NCBI RefSeq assembly: GCF_006717075.1
Contig: NZ_VFQC01000001.1
Span: 248,001 to 312,000, forward strand
Length of the DNA stretch: 64,000 bases
DNA from: Haloactinospora alba
GTDB lineage: Bacteria > Actinomycetota > Actinomycetes > Streptosporangiales > Streptosporangiaceae
Direction of reading: 5' to 3'
Part shown: piece by piece, positions 18,523-26,637 of the stretch
Position numbering within the stretch: the stretch's first letter is position 1
Layout of the letters: the number at the start of each line of letters is the position of its first letter
Position numbers and translations under genes: made by a program
Notes under the pieces: model-generated
Told to the model about the DNA's origin: nothing
Database searches by the model: none
Seen by the model: only the letters and a program-made list of their open reading frames with translations

Positions 18523-19293
18523 CTACTCGTGCGCGCCGCGGCGGCGCAGCAGCGTCTCGGCGATCTCCAGGTCGCCGGGGTTGGTGATCTTGAGGTTGGT
18601 GTCCTCCCCCTCCACGATCCGGACCTCGTGCTCGGGTGTGTAGTCCAGGACGACCCCGCAGTCGTCGGTGGCGGTGAACCCGGGGTCGGCCAGGGCCAGA
18701 TCGTAGGCGCGCCGGAGCACCTCGAGCCGGAACCCCTGCGGTGTCTGCATCCGCCGCAGGGCGGAGCGGGGCACAACCTCGCGGATCACCTCCCCGGTCC
18801 CCGAGCCGCTGGGTTCGACCCGTACGACCGTGTCGGTGGCGGGAACCGCCGTTCCCACCGCACCGGCGTGGTCGAGGGCCTCCAGGCAGCGGCGGACCGT
18901 CCGCCCGCTGACAAGGGGGCGTGCGGCGTCGTGCAGGAGGATCCGTTCCGTGCCGGGGCGGCCGCGCAGCGCGTCCAGGACGGCAAGCGAGGTCGCCGTG
19001 CGGGTGGCGCCGCCCGTGAGAACCGCGCTGACCTTGTTCAGGCCGGCCTCGGCGACGAGCCGTTCGGTGCGGGACAGGTGCTCCTCCACCGTGAGGACGA
19101 GGACCTCGTCGACGCCCGGTTCGCCGTCGAACGCGGAGACGGCCCGTTCCAGAACGGTGCGCCCTCCCAGGGGGAGGAACTGTTTGGGTTCGGTGCCGCC
19201 CACCCGGGCTCCCACCCCGCCCGCCAGTACGGCGGCGATGGTGTACGGGCGTGTCGTGTCCGGGTCCGTGGTCGTTGCGGTGTGGTGCGGCAT
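18523..19293 (-). CDS. IspD/TarI-family cytidylyltransferase
   Basis: Transfers CMP from CTP to a polyol phosphate. The 256 residues carry the nucleotide-binding AAVLAGGVGARVGG, PKQFLPLGGRTVLE, LLHDAARPLVS and MQTPQGFRLEVLRRAY, then EGEDTNLKITNPGDLEIAE. Both IspD (MEP pathway) and TarI (ribitol 5-phosphate, teichoic acid) share these. There is no ispF neighbour; instead the gene lies divergent from a TagGH-type exporter and upstream of a GDPD. That context favours a polyol-phosphate cytidylyltransferase for a wall polymer over isoprenoid synthesis. Sequence alone does not settle this, so I give no gene symbol. Confidence 0.8.
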   Translation of the reverse strand: MPHHTATTTDPDTTRPYTIAAVLAGGVGARVGGTEPKQFLPLGGRTVLERAVSAFDGEPGVDEVLVLTVEEHLSRTERLVAEAGLNKVSAVLTGGATRTATSLAVLDALRGRPGTERILLHDAARPLVSGRTVRRCLEALDHAGAVGTAVPATDTVVRVEPSGSGTGEVIREVVPRSALRRMQTPQGFRLEVLRRAYDLALADPGFTATDDCGVVLDYTPEHEVRIVEGEDTNLKITNPGDLEIAETLLRRRGAHE

Positions 19294-19732
19294 GTGTCCC
19301 TCACGCGTCGTGCTCGGTGCTGCGCGTCCCGCCGCCCGGGATCGCGAGCGACATACTCATCAACAGTGCCTGAACGACAGGCGTCTGTGGATGTTCGAGT
19401 CGTCGCTGCCTGTACTCTGGAGACGCTCGGGTAAGCACAACTCGTCCAGGAATGTGCAAAAATCGGACGCTGTGCTGCGGCTGACCGGTCGTAACTGGTC
19501 CGGCATCGTACACCTGACCCCGATGGACCGTACTGCTTCCGTGCCCCGGCTCACGCGGACGCGGTGACCAGGCAAAGGGCGCATGGCCCGCGCACGCCGC
19601 GGTTGTGGATGCCACCTCTCCGTCGTACGTGGCCGGGAACCGTCACATGCCCGGTGGGGCCGCGGGACACGGAGAGGGCGGTGGCAGTCCGCGCTCCGCA
19701 CTGAGAAAAGCTGCATCTGCAAGGAGGTGGCG
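19294..19732. other. Gene-free divergent regulatory region
   Basis: 439 bases lie between the divergent cytidylyltransferase and ABC permease genes. I see no coding pattern. The stretch should hold both promoters; the permease ribosome-binding site AAGGAGG (19721-19727) ends it. No convincing operator repeat was found. Confidence 0.5.
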
Positions 19733-20560
19733 GTGGCGTCAAGGGCGCTGGCCGTCTGGCAGAACCGGCAGGTCGTGAGCCTCCTGGTTTCGCGTGATCT
19801 GAAGGTCAAGTACCAGAAATCGTTCCTCGGCTACGCCTGGTCCCTGCTGGAGCCCCTGGCGATGGCCGGGGTGTACTACTTCGTCTTCGGTGTGGTCCTG
19901 AACACGGACCGGGGAACCCCGGGAGGGCCGGACTGGCCCGGCGGGTTCGCGTTGTTCCTGTTGTCGGGACTCCTGCCGTGGCTGTGGTTCAGCTCGGCCC
20001 TGGGCGAGTCGCCGAAGGCGCTGCTCAGCCATTCCAAGCTCATCACGACGATGCAGGTGCCCCGGGAGATCTTCCCGATCGCGTCGGTGACCACCAAGTT
20101 CGTGGACTACCTGGCGACCTGGCCGGTGCTGCTGGCGTTCGTGTTCTTCCTGGGCGGCGAGACCAGCCTGTTCGGCGTGTTCGTGTGGCTGCCGCTGGCA
20201 CTGGTGGTGCAGCTGATGTTCACGCTCGGCATCACCTTCCTCCTGTGCTCGATCAACATCCTGGTGCGGGACGTCGAGCGTGTGGTGCGCATCCTCAACC
20301 GTGTGCTGTTCTACGCTTCGGCTATCATCTACCCGGCCAACATGGTGTTGGGGATCGAGGGAATTCCCGACTGGTTCAAGGTCCTCTACGAGTTGAATCC
20401 GCTGATGGGCATCTTCCAGATGCACCACACCGTGTGGTTCCCGCACGGCGCGCCGAGTACGCTGGCACTATCCTCGGCGCTGGTGGGAGCGGTACTCATG
20501 TTCGTCGTCGGATACACGACATTCCGGCGGTTGGAGACCTCCGTCCTGAAGGAGCTGTGA
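19733..20560 (+). CDS. ABC-2 type polysaccharide/teichoic acid exporter, permease (TagG-like)
   Basis: Membrane subunit of an exporter for lipid-linked polymer. The 275 residues show the family-typical start LVSRDLKVKYQKSFLGYAWSLLEP (read as two overlapping motifs) followed by six hydrophobic segments, and the conserved FYASAIIYPANMV and LNPLMGIFQMHH. The GTG at 19733 has AAGGAGG five bases upstream, and another GTG lies two codons earlier. The stop overlaps the ATG of the ATPase gene by one base (TGATG), so the two subunits are coupled. Confidence 0.93.
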   Translation: MASRALAVWQNRQVVSLLVSRDLKVKYQKSFLGYAWSLLEPLAMAGVYYFVFGVVLNTDRGTPGGPDWPGGFALFLLSGLLPWLWFSSALGESPKALLSHSKLITTMQVPREIFPIASVTTKFVDYLATWPVLLAFVFFLGGETSLFGVFVWLPLALVVQLMFTLGITFLLCSINILVRDVERVVRILNRVLFYASAIIYPANMVLGIEGIPDWFKVLYELNPLMGIFQMHHTVWFPHGAPSTLALSSALVGAVLMFVVGYTTFRRLETSVLKEL

Positions 20561-21405
20561 TGGCGCAGCCGGTTATCGAGGCCGAGGAGCTCGGCGTCAA
20601 GTTCGCGGTGAACCGCCGGCGTAAACGTAGTCTGCGTGAGATGTTCATCCACGGGACGAAGCGCGACCCCAACGCCGGGGGAAACGCGTTCTGGCCGCTG
20701 CGCGGCGTGTCCTTCAGCGCCGAGGAGGGCGACTGCATCGGCATCGTCGGCAAGAACGGCACCGGCAAGTCCACCCTGCTCAAACTCATCGCGGGTGTCC
20801 TCCTCCCGGACGAGGGAACGGTCCGGGTCCAGGGCAAGGTGGCTCCGCTGCTGGAGCTGCGCGCCGGCTTCTCCGAGCAGCTCACCGGCCGGGAGAACGT
20901 CTACCTCGTGGGGTCGCTGCACGGGATGACCAACGAGGAGCTCGACGCGCGTTTCCAGGAGATCGTCGACTTCGCCGAGATCGATCCGAAGTTCATCGAC
21001 TCCCCGGTCCGGCACTACTCCAGCGGGATGAAGGTGCGGCTCGGGTTCGCGCTGATCTCCCAGCTGGAACACCCCATCATGCTGGTGGACGAGGTCCTCG
21101 CCGTGGGAGACAAGAGCTTCCGCCGCAAGTGCTATGACGCCATCGACAGGATGCTCAGCAACAACCGGACCATGGTGCTCGTCTCGCACAACGAGAACGA
21201 CCTGAAACGGTTCTGCAACCGCGGCCTCTACATCAAGGAGGGCGAGTTGACCATGGACAGCGACATCGAGAGCACGCTGAGCGCCTACAACGAGGACACC
21301 AAGGCCGAGATCGAGGCGCGGAAGAACAGGAACAACCCCGCCGACCCGGAGCAGCCCCCGCGTTCGGACGAGGACGACGGGCAGGGGGGTGACCAGGCCG
21401 CCTGA
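20560..21405 (+). CDS. ABC-2 type polysaccharide/teichoic acid exporter, ATPase (TagH-like)
   Basis: ATP-binding subunit of the exporter, 281 residues. Walker A is GIVGKNGTGKSTLLK, the signature motif is YSSGMKVRLGFA, Walker B is HPIMLVDEVLAVGD, and the switch His is in MVLVSHNENDLKRF. Residues 15-35 hold a basic RRRKRSLREMF segment, typical of O-antigen/teichoic-acid exporter ATPases of the RfbE/TagH class. The tail is short and acidic with no carbohydrate-binding module, suggesting that export does not require recognition of a modified chain end. Confidence 0.94.
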   Translation: MAQPVIEAEELGVKFAVNRRRKRSLREMFIHGTKRDPNAGGNAFWPLRGVSFSAEEGDCIGIVGKNGTGKSTLLKLIAGVLLPDEGTVRVQGKVAPLLELRAGFSEQLTGRENVYLVGSLHGMTNEELDARFQEIVDFAEIDPKFIDSPVRHYSSGMKVRLGFALISQLEHPIMLVDEVLAVGDKSFRRKCYDAIDRMLSNNRTMVLVSHNENDLKRFCNRGLYIKEGELTMDSDIESTLSAYNEDTKAEIEARKNRNNPADPEQPPRSDEDDGQGGDQAA

Positions 21406-21496
21406 ACGGGGCCGCGCGTCCCGGCGTGTCAGCTGTTGCCGGAGACCGCCCTCTACGTGATGCTGGCTGCCAGCGGAACGTGGAAGGGACACAGCT

Positions 21497-22345
21497 GTGG
21501 CGGGTGCTGTCGCGTCCACGCCCCCCGGGTTCGGCCCGGCTTCCCGAGCCGTCGCGCGGTGGGCCGGGCGCCGCGGAGTGTCCTCCCTGGCCGTGGACCG
21601 CAGCGCCGCGCTCCTCGGGGCGCTCGCCGCCGTGTGGTTCTGCGGCGGTGACACACGCGGCGCCGTCACGGGGTCGTTCCTGCTTCTCGTCGTCCTGTTC
21701 GCCGACAGTGTGGCGGCACGGCTCGCCACCCGGCCCGCGGACGCGTTGCGCGTGTGGCTGGCCTCCCTGCTCGCCGGCGCGCGGGAGTGCGCCGTCTACG
21801 CCGGGATCGCCGTGGGCGGTGCCGTGTCGGGTGTTGCCGCTACGTGGGAGTGGGCGACGGCCGCGCTGGTCGCGGTGGCGCTGCGTGCGGCCGTCCACGA
21901 CGCGCGGCGGGCCGCGGCGCCGCGCGGTCGGGTCCTCGGCGGGAGTTCCCCCGGTCGGCCGGAGGGCGGCGACCCGCGCGGGGAGGTAGCGCCCTCCCGC
22001 GGACAGGACGGTGCGTCACCGCCCACCGAGCCGCTCTGGTTGTGGACGCACGAGGCGGCTCCCGAACGGCGGTGTGTTCCCCGGAAGTGGGAGCGGATGC
22101 GGCGTCGGGCGCCGGGAGGCGGCGTGGCCCGGCGGCTGGCCGCCTCGCCCCACCTGGCCCACCTTGCTCGGTTTTCGCAGGACACACGGTTCATCGTCGT
22201 CGCGCTGACGACAGTCGTGTGGGACGCGCGCGTGACGTTTATCGCACTGATCGTCGGATGTGCCCTGACGGTTACTGTCCGGTCGCGCGCCACACAGGCC
22301 GCTAAACCTGACGAGGCAGACAATGCGAACCATCCCGGAAAATGA
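21497..22345 (+). CDS. Membrane protein of the polymer operon, first half of a DUF5941-like pair
   Basis: A 282-residue protein with hydrophobic stretches near residues 35-60, 85-130 and 228-262, separated by an arginine- and proline-rich hydrophilic segment. I recognise no catalytic motif. The arrangement resembles the membrane part of actinomycete DUF5941 proteins, which in other genomes also lie next to the nucleotidyltransferase/CDP-alcohol transferase genes; this resemblance is a recollection and not a search result. The GTG at 21497 follows GGAAGGGA. The next gene starts 23 bases before its stop in another frame. Confidence 0.55.
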   Translation: MAGAVASTPPGFGPASRAVARWAGRRGVSSLAVDRSAALLGALAAVWFCGGDTRGAVTGSFLLLVVLFADSVAARLATRPADALRVWLASLLAGARECAVYAGIAVGGAVSGVAATWEWATAALVAVALRAAVHDARRAAAPRGRVLGGSSPGRPEGGDPRGEVAPSRGQDGASPPTEPLWLWTHEAAPERRCVPRKWERMRRRAPGGGVARRLAASPHLAHLARFSQDTRFIVVALTTVVWDARVTFIALIVGCALTVTVRSRATQAAKPDEADNANHPGK

Positions 22346-22970
22346 ACCGATGTACGGCATTGACCTGGGGATTTGTCGTGACGATGGCCACCTCGGTTCC
22401 GCGTTGGGCATACTGGCCGCGGGCGCTCTTCCCCCACTCCTCCCGGCTGTGGTGGGTGCGGGCGCCACCTGCGCGCTGCTGGCCGCCGGACTCGGCAATC
22501 TCACAGGCATTACCCTGTTTGCACCGGTCGCTCTGCTCCTACTGGCGGGGTTGGCTTCCAGACATCCGCACGATGGACGATCGGACTGGATGGTTCCGCC
22601 GATTCTTCGCGGGACGGAGTACCTGTACCTGCTCGCGCTCGGTTACGGGGCGGGTGTGGCAGAACCGCTCGTGTTCGTGCTCATCGCCGCGGTGGTGCTG
22701 CGCCACCGCGACGTCGCGCACCGCGCACGCTGCGGTGTCGCGCCACCCCTCTGGGCACGTCGGGCTGCGCTCGGTTGGGACGGGAGAATGGCGCTTGCCG
22801 CTCTCGGCGGCGTGCTGGGGTGGGCGCCGTTCGTCTACGGTGCTCTCGCCGGGTATGTGCTGGTGCTGCTCGGCGCGGAGTCCGCGGTGAGCTGGTGCGC
22901 GACCCCGGTAACGACAGCGACGGACCGAAGGCGAAACGAATGGGGAGGCGTTGGCGCCTCCACAACTTGA
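22323..22970 (+). CDS. Membrane protein, second half of a DUF5941-like pair
   Basis: A 215-residue protein with about five hydrophobic segments, including a glycine/alanine-rich helix at about 25-60. The stretches SDWMVPPILRGTEYLYLLAL and LRHRDVAHRARCG followed by LGWDGRMAL resemble DUF5941 sequences as I remember them. Its ATG lies inside the previous gene (23-base overlap). The nucleotidyltransferase gene begins 16 bases after its stop. The tight packing implies a joint function with the glycerol-phosphate genes. The two overlapping frames could be a split form of a protein that is single-chain elsewhere. Confidence 0.6.
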   Translation: MRTIPENEPMYGIDLGICRDDGHLGSALGILAAGALPPLLPAVVGAGATCALLAAGLGNLTGITLFAPVALLLLAGLASRHPHDGRSDWMVPPILRGTEYLYLLALGYGAGVAEPLVFVLIAAVVLRHRDVAHRARCGVAPPLWARRAALGWDGRMALAALGGVLGWAPFVYGALAGYVLVLLGAESAVSWCATPVTTATDRRRNEWGGVGASTT

Positions 22971-22986
22971 GGAGGAAGGCGCGTAC

Positions 22987-23718
22987 ATGCTCGGTATGGT
23001 TCTTGCCGCAGGAGCGGGACGCCGGCTGCGCCCCTACACCGACACGCTGCCCAAGGCGCTGGTCCCGGTCGATGGGGAAACCACCATTCTGGACATCTCA
23101 CTGCGTAACCTCGCGGCGTCCGGGATCACCGACATCGTCGTGGTCGTCGGTTACTGCGCCGAAGCGGTACGGGAACGCAAGGAGGCCCTGGAGGAGCGGC
23201 ACGGAGTCCACCTGCGGCTGGTCCACAACGACAAGGCCGAGGAGTGGAACAACGCCTACTCCCTGTGGACCGCGCGGGACTACTTCTCCGATGGCGTCCT
23301 CCTCGTCAACGGGGACACCGTGCATCCGGACACGGTGGAAGAGACACTACTGGCCGCGCGCGGACCGGAACTGCTCCTGGCGGTGGACAACGTCAAAACA
23401 CTCGGCGACGAGGAGATGAAGGTCACCCTGGACGAGGCGGGTTACCTCACGCGCATCACGAAACGGATGGACCCCGCCCAGGCCGCGGGAGAGTACATCG
23501 GCGCCACCCTCATCGACGGCTCCGCGGACGCCCGCGTCGCGGACGCGCTCCGCACCACCTGGGAACGCGACCCCCAGCTCTACTACGAGGACGGTTTCCA
23601 GGAACTGGCCGACCGCGGCGGGAAAGTCGCCACCGCCCCCATCGGCAAGGTGGACTGGGTCGAGGTGGACGACCACGATGACCTCAACCGGGCCCGGGAG
23701 ATCGCATGCCGCTACTAG
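22987..23718 (+). CDS. Nucleotidyltransferase, phosphocholine-cytidylyltransferase-like
   Basis: A 243-residue NTP-transferase-fold enzyme, probably CTP-dependent. The signature GMVLAAGAGRRLRPYTDTLP with PKALVPVDGE binds the nucleotide, and LLVNGDTVHPDTV and GKVDWVEVDDHDDLNRA supply metal-binding acidic residues. The ATG at 22987 follows GAGGAGGAAGG. It overlaps the next gene by 13 bases. Because the next two genes encode a glycerol-1-phosphate dehydrogenase-like enzyme and a CDP-alcohol phosphatidyltransferase, the natural reading is that it makes the CDP-activated polyol for that pathway. The actual substrate is unproven. Confidence 0.85.
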   Translation: MLGMVLAAGAGRRLRPYTDTLPKALVPVDGETTILDISLRNLAASGITDIVVVVGYCAEAVRERKEALEERHGVHLRLVHNDKAEEWNNAYSLWTARDYFSDGVLLVNGDTVHPDTVEETLLAARGPELLLAVDNVKTLGDEEMKVTLDEAGYLTRITKRMDPAQAAGEYIGATLIDGSADARVADALRTTWERDPQLYYEDGFQELADRGGKVATAPIGKVDWVEVDDHDDLNRAREIACRY

Positions 23719-24773
23719 CCCGCATGGTGTCCTCTCCACTGGCGATCGACGTGCGCCGCGGAGCCGTGGGCTCCCTCGGCTCCGTCCTGGCCGACCGCCG
23801 CATCGCCAACGAGGGCCGTATCGCCGTGGCCGTGGGCCCCGGCCAGGGGGCGCAGATCGGCGCCGACCTGGACCTGCCGAACTGTGAGGTCTTCCGGGTG
23901 GAGGGCGGCAGTGTCGACGTCGCCAACGACCTCGGGAGGAAGCTCCGCGCCGGCGCCTACGAGGCCGTCGCCGGCATCGGCGGCGGAAAGACCATCGACG
24001 TCACCAAGTTCGCCGCGCTGATGGCCGGCATCCCGATGGTGGCGGTGGCCACCAACCTCGCGCACGACGGCATCGCCTCGCCCACCAGTTCCCTGGAGCA
24101 CGAGAGCGGCAAGGGGTCCTACGGGGTCACCATGCCCACAGCGGTGGTGGTCGACGTCGACTACGTGCAGGCCGGCCCGCAGCGGCTGGTGCGTTCCGGC
24201 ATCGGCGACGCGGTCAGCAACCTCTCCGCCATAGCCGACTGGGAGCTCGCCGGCCGGGAGCAGGGAGAACCGGTGGACGGGATGGCCGTCACCTTCGCTC
24301 GGGTCGCGGCCGAGTCCCTGCTGCACCGTCCGGACTCCGTGGAGTCCGAGGAGTTCCTCGTGGCACTGGCCGAGGCACTGGTGCTCTCCGGGATGGCGAT
24401 GTCGGTCGCCGGGTCGAGCCGCCCCGCGAGCGGCGGATGCCACGAGCTGGTGCACGCCGTGGACCAGCTGTACCCGGGTACGAGCAACCACGGCGAGCTC
24501 GCCGGCCTCGGGGCGCTCTTCATGTACTATCTCCGGGCGCGCTACCACGGTGAGGGCAAGGAGCGGATGGAGGCCGTCCGTTCCTGCCTGCTCCGCCACG
24601 AGCTGCCGACCCTGCCCGCCGACATCGGCCTGGACCAGGAGGAGTTCGCGCGGGCCATCGCCTACGCCCCGTCGACCCGGCCGGGGCGCTACACCATCCT
24701 CGAACACCTCGCTCTCACGGAGGGAGACATTCGGCGCAGTGTCGGTGACTATGTCAAAACCCTCGGTAGCTGA
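23706..24773 (+). CDS. sn-glycerol-1-phosphate dehydrogenase-like (AraM/EgsA family) enzyme
   Basis: A 355-residue member of the iron/zinc alcohol dehydrogenase superfamily, on the glycerol-1-phosphate dehydrogenase branch. Motifs are GIGGGKTIDVTKFAA (NAD(P)-binding), ATNLAHDGIASPTSSL, SGIGDAVSNLSAIADWELA (first metal ligand Asp), GSSRPASGGCHELVHAVD (metal ligand His) and TSNHGELAG (second His). G1P dehydrogenases reduce dihydroxyacetone phosphate to sn-glycerol 1-phosphate, the stereoisomer used in archaeal lipids and by a few bacteria. It overlaps the preceding and following genes, so the three are a translationally coupled unit. Substrate stereochemistry is inferred from the family. Confidence 0.85.
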   Translation: MPLLARMVSSPLAIDVRRGAVGSLGSVLADRRIANEGRIAVAVGPGQGAQIGADLDLPNCEVFRVEGGSVDVANDLGRKLRAGAYEAVAGIGGGKTIDVTKFAALMAGIPMVAVATNLAHDGIASPTSSLEHESGKGSYGVTMPTAVVVDVDYVQAGPQRLVRSGIGDAVSNLSAIADWELAGREQGEPVDGMAVTFARVAAESLLHRPDSVESEEFLVALAEALVLSGMAMSVAGSSRPASGGCHELVHAVDQLYPGTSNHGELAGLGALFMYYLRARYHGEGKERMEAVRSCLLRHELPTLPADIGLDQEEFARAIAYAPSTRPGRYTILEHLALTEGDIRRSVGDYVKTLGS

Positions 24774-25521
24774 GGTCCGTGCCGGAGGGCAGCCTCCCGG
24801 CGTGAAAGAGCGAACCAACGAGGAGCACTGGGCCGGCCGGTTCTACATGCGCGACATCTCGCCGTATGTGAGCACCGTGTTCGTCCGGCTCGGTGTGCCG
24901 CCCAACCCGGTCACCTACCTCATGATGGCCGCCGGGGTGCTCGCCGGCGTGGTACTCGCGTTCGGCGGTCTGGCCTCGGCACTGGCGGCCGCGCTCCTCG
25001 TCCAGATCTACCTCCTGCTGGACTGCTCGGACGGGGAGATCGCCCGCTACACGGGCCGGACCAGTGTCGCCGGGATCTACCTCGACCGCATCGGCCACTA
25101 CCTCGCCGAGATCGCCCTGCTGATCGGTCTGGGTGTGCGCGCGCAGGGGGAGTTCTCCGCCGGCGGATGGGTGGTGGCGGGGATGGCCGCCGCGATCGGT
25201 GCCGCCCTGATCAAGGTGGAGACCGACAACGTCACCGTGGCCCGCGCCAAGGCCGGGCTGGGGGAGAAGGTGTCCGACACCGCGTTGCGCCCCCGCTCAC
25301 CCGCCCTCTCCCTGGCCCGCACCGCGGCCTCGGCGCTGCGGTTCCACCGCGCGATCCAGGCGGTCGAGCTTTCGCTGCTGGTCGTGGTCGCGGCCGTCGC
25401 TGACGTCGTCCTGGACGGCTCGACGGCGACCCGGGCGCTCGTCGTCGGGTGTGTCGCGATCGCCGCGGTGCAGACGGTGCTGCACCTGGTGAGTGTGCTG
25501 GCTTCCCGCCGGTTGGAGTGA
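24751..25521 (+). CDS. CDP-alcohol phosphatidyltransferase family protein
   Basis: A 256-residue membrane enzyme that would join a phospho-alcohol to a CDP-activated partner. The family motif is seen as LDCSDGEIARYTGRTS followed by GIYLDRIGHYLAE. The first three acidic positions are present, but the fourth, normally an Asp thought to act as general base, is His. Around six hydrophobic segments follow. The ATG at 24751 (a GTG lies four codons earlier) is within the dehydrogenase gene, giving a 23-base overlap. A hairpin follows the stop, so this gene probably ends the operon. Confidence 0.88.
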   Translation: MSKPSVAEVRAGGQPPGVKERTNEEHWAGRFYMRDISPYVSTVFVRLGVPPNPVTYLMMAAGVLAGVVLAFGGLASALAAALLVQIYLLLDCSDGEIARYTGRTSVAGIYLDRIGHYLAEIALLIGLGVRAQGEFSAGGWVVAGMAAAIGAALIKVETDNVTVARAKAGLGEKVSDTALRPRSPALSLARTAASALRFHRAIQAVELSLLVVVAAVADVVLDGSTATRALVVGCVAIAAVQTVLHLVSVLASRRLE

Positions 25522-25530
25522 GGCCGCGCC

Positions 25531-25563
25531 GTCCCGGCCCGAACGGACACGGTGGGCCGGGAC
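25531..25563 (+). terminator. Hairpin terminator after the CDP-alcohol transferase gene
   Basis: GTCCCGGCCC at 25531-25540 pairs perfectly with 25554-25563 over a 13-base loop, 9 bases after the stop codon. Confidence 0.6.
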
Positions 25564-25779
25564 GTGCGCCGGTGTCGTTTAGCCCGTTGTTAGCCGTGCC
25601 GTGCCACGGTCGTTGCGTCCAGTCAGCCCGTCCACTCGTGAGTTGTTGTGATGTCGAGTTCCGTTCCTTCGCATGCCCCGGACGTGTCCGCGCGTGACGC
25701 GGACGCGCACGCGCCTGTTCCCGGGACCGGTTCCCGTAAAGTTGGGGAGAACCGGAACGGTCGCGGAGGTGCACAGCAG

Positions 25780-26637
25780 ATGTTGGTCTCCTGTGTACTG
25801 CTGACGATGGGAACCCGCCCCGCCGAGCTCAGACGCGCGGTCGACAGCGTCCTGGAACAGGAGGGGGCGCGCGTCGAGGTGGTCGTCGTGGGAAACGGCG
25901 TCGACCTGCCCGAGCTCCCCGAGGGCGCCACGGGTGTGCGGTTGGACGACAACCTCGGCATCCCGGAGGGACGCAACCAGGGGGTCGCCGCCTGCGGGGG
26001 CGACGTGGTGCTGTTCCTGGACGACGACGGGTGGTACCGCTCGCGTGACCTGGTGCGCCACATCCGGGACAGGTTCGCCGCCGATCCGGGACTGGGCGTG
26101 CTCTCGCTGCGTATCGCCGACCCGGAGGGCGGGCCCGACCAGCGTCGCCACGTGCCGCGCCTGCGCGCGGGCGACCCGCACCGTTCCAGTCGTGTCACCA
26201 CGTTCCTGGGCGGGGCGAGCGCGATCCGGCGGACGGCCTTCGAGGAGGCGGGCGGCCTTCCCAGCGGGTTCTTCTACGCCCACGAGGAGACCGACCTCGC
26301 GTGGCGGATCCTGGATGCCGGATACCACCTGGAGTACGACGCCCAAGCGGTCATGTACCACCCGGCGGTCGCGCCCACCCGGCACAGCGACTTCTACCGC
26401 CTCAACGCCCGCAACCGGGTGTGGCTGGCCCGGCGGAACCTGCCGTGGCCCCTGGCCGTGCTCTACCTGGGCAACTGGGTCGTGATCACGGTGCTGCGCG
26501 AACGCTCCGGTGGAGCGCTGCGCGCGTGGTTCCGTGGTTTCGCCGAGGGGTGGCGGGAGTCCGCGGGCCCGCGCACCCCGATGCGGTGGTCTACTGTGTG
26601 GCGAATGCTGCGGACGGGGCGGCCGCCGGTGGTGTGA
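25780..26637 (+). CDS. Family 2 glycosyltransferase (rhamnosyl-transferase-like)
   Basis: A 285-residue GT-A glycosyltransferase starting MLVSCVLLTMGTRPAELRRA, with VVGNGVDLPELPEG, LDDNLGIPEGRNQGV, the metal-binding DVVLFLDDDGWY and the acceptor-side FFYAHEETDLAWRILDAGY. A hydrophobic stretch near residue 225 may associate it with the membrane. The ATG at 25780 is chosen because GGAGG precedes it and the fold starts there; an ATG at 25651 would add about 43 unstructured residues. Its 3' end overlaps the convergent FkbM gene by 47 bases. The sugar it transfers is unknown. Confidence 0.86.
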   Translation: MLVSCVLLTMGTRPAELRRAVDSVLEQEGARVEVVVVGNGVDLPELPEGATGVRLDDNLGIPEGRNQGVAACGGDVVLFLDDDGWYRSRDLVRHIRDRFAADPGLGVLSLRIADPEGGPDQRRHVPRLRAGDPHRSSRVTTFLGGASAIRRTAFEEAGGLPSGFFYAHEETDLAWRILDAGYHLEYDAQAVMYHPAVAPTRHSDFYRLNARNRVWLARRNLPWPLAVLYLGNWVVITVLRERSGGALRAWFRGFAEGWRESAGPRTPMRWSTVWRMLRTGRPPVV

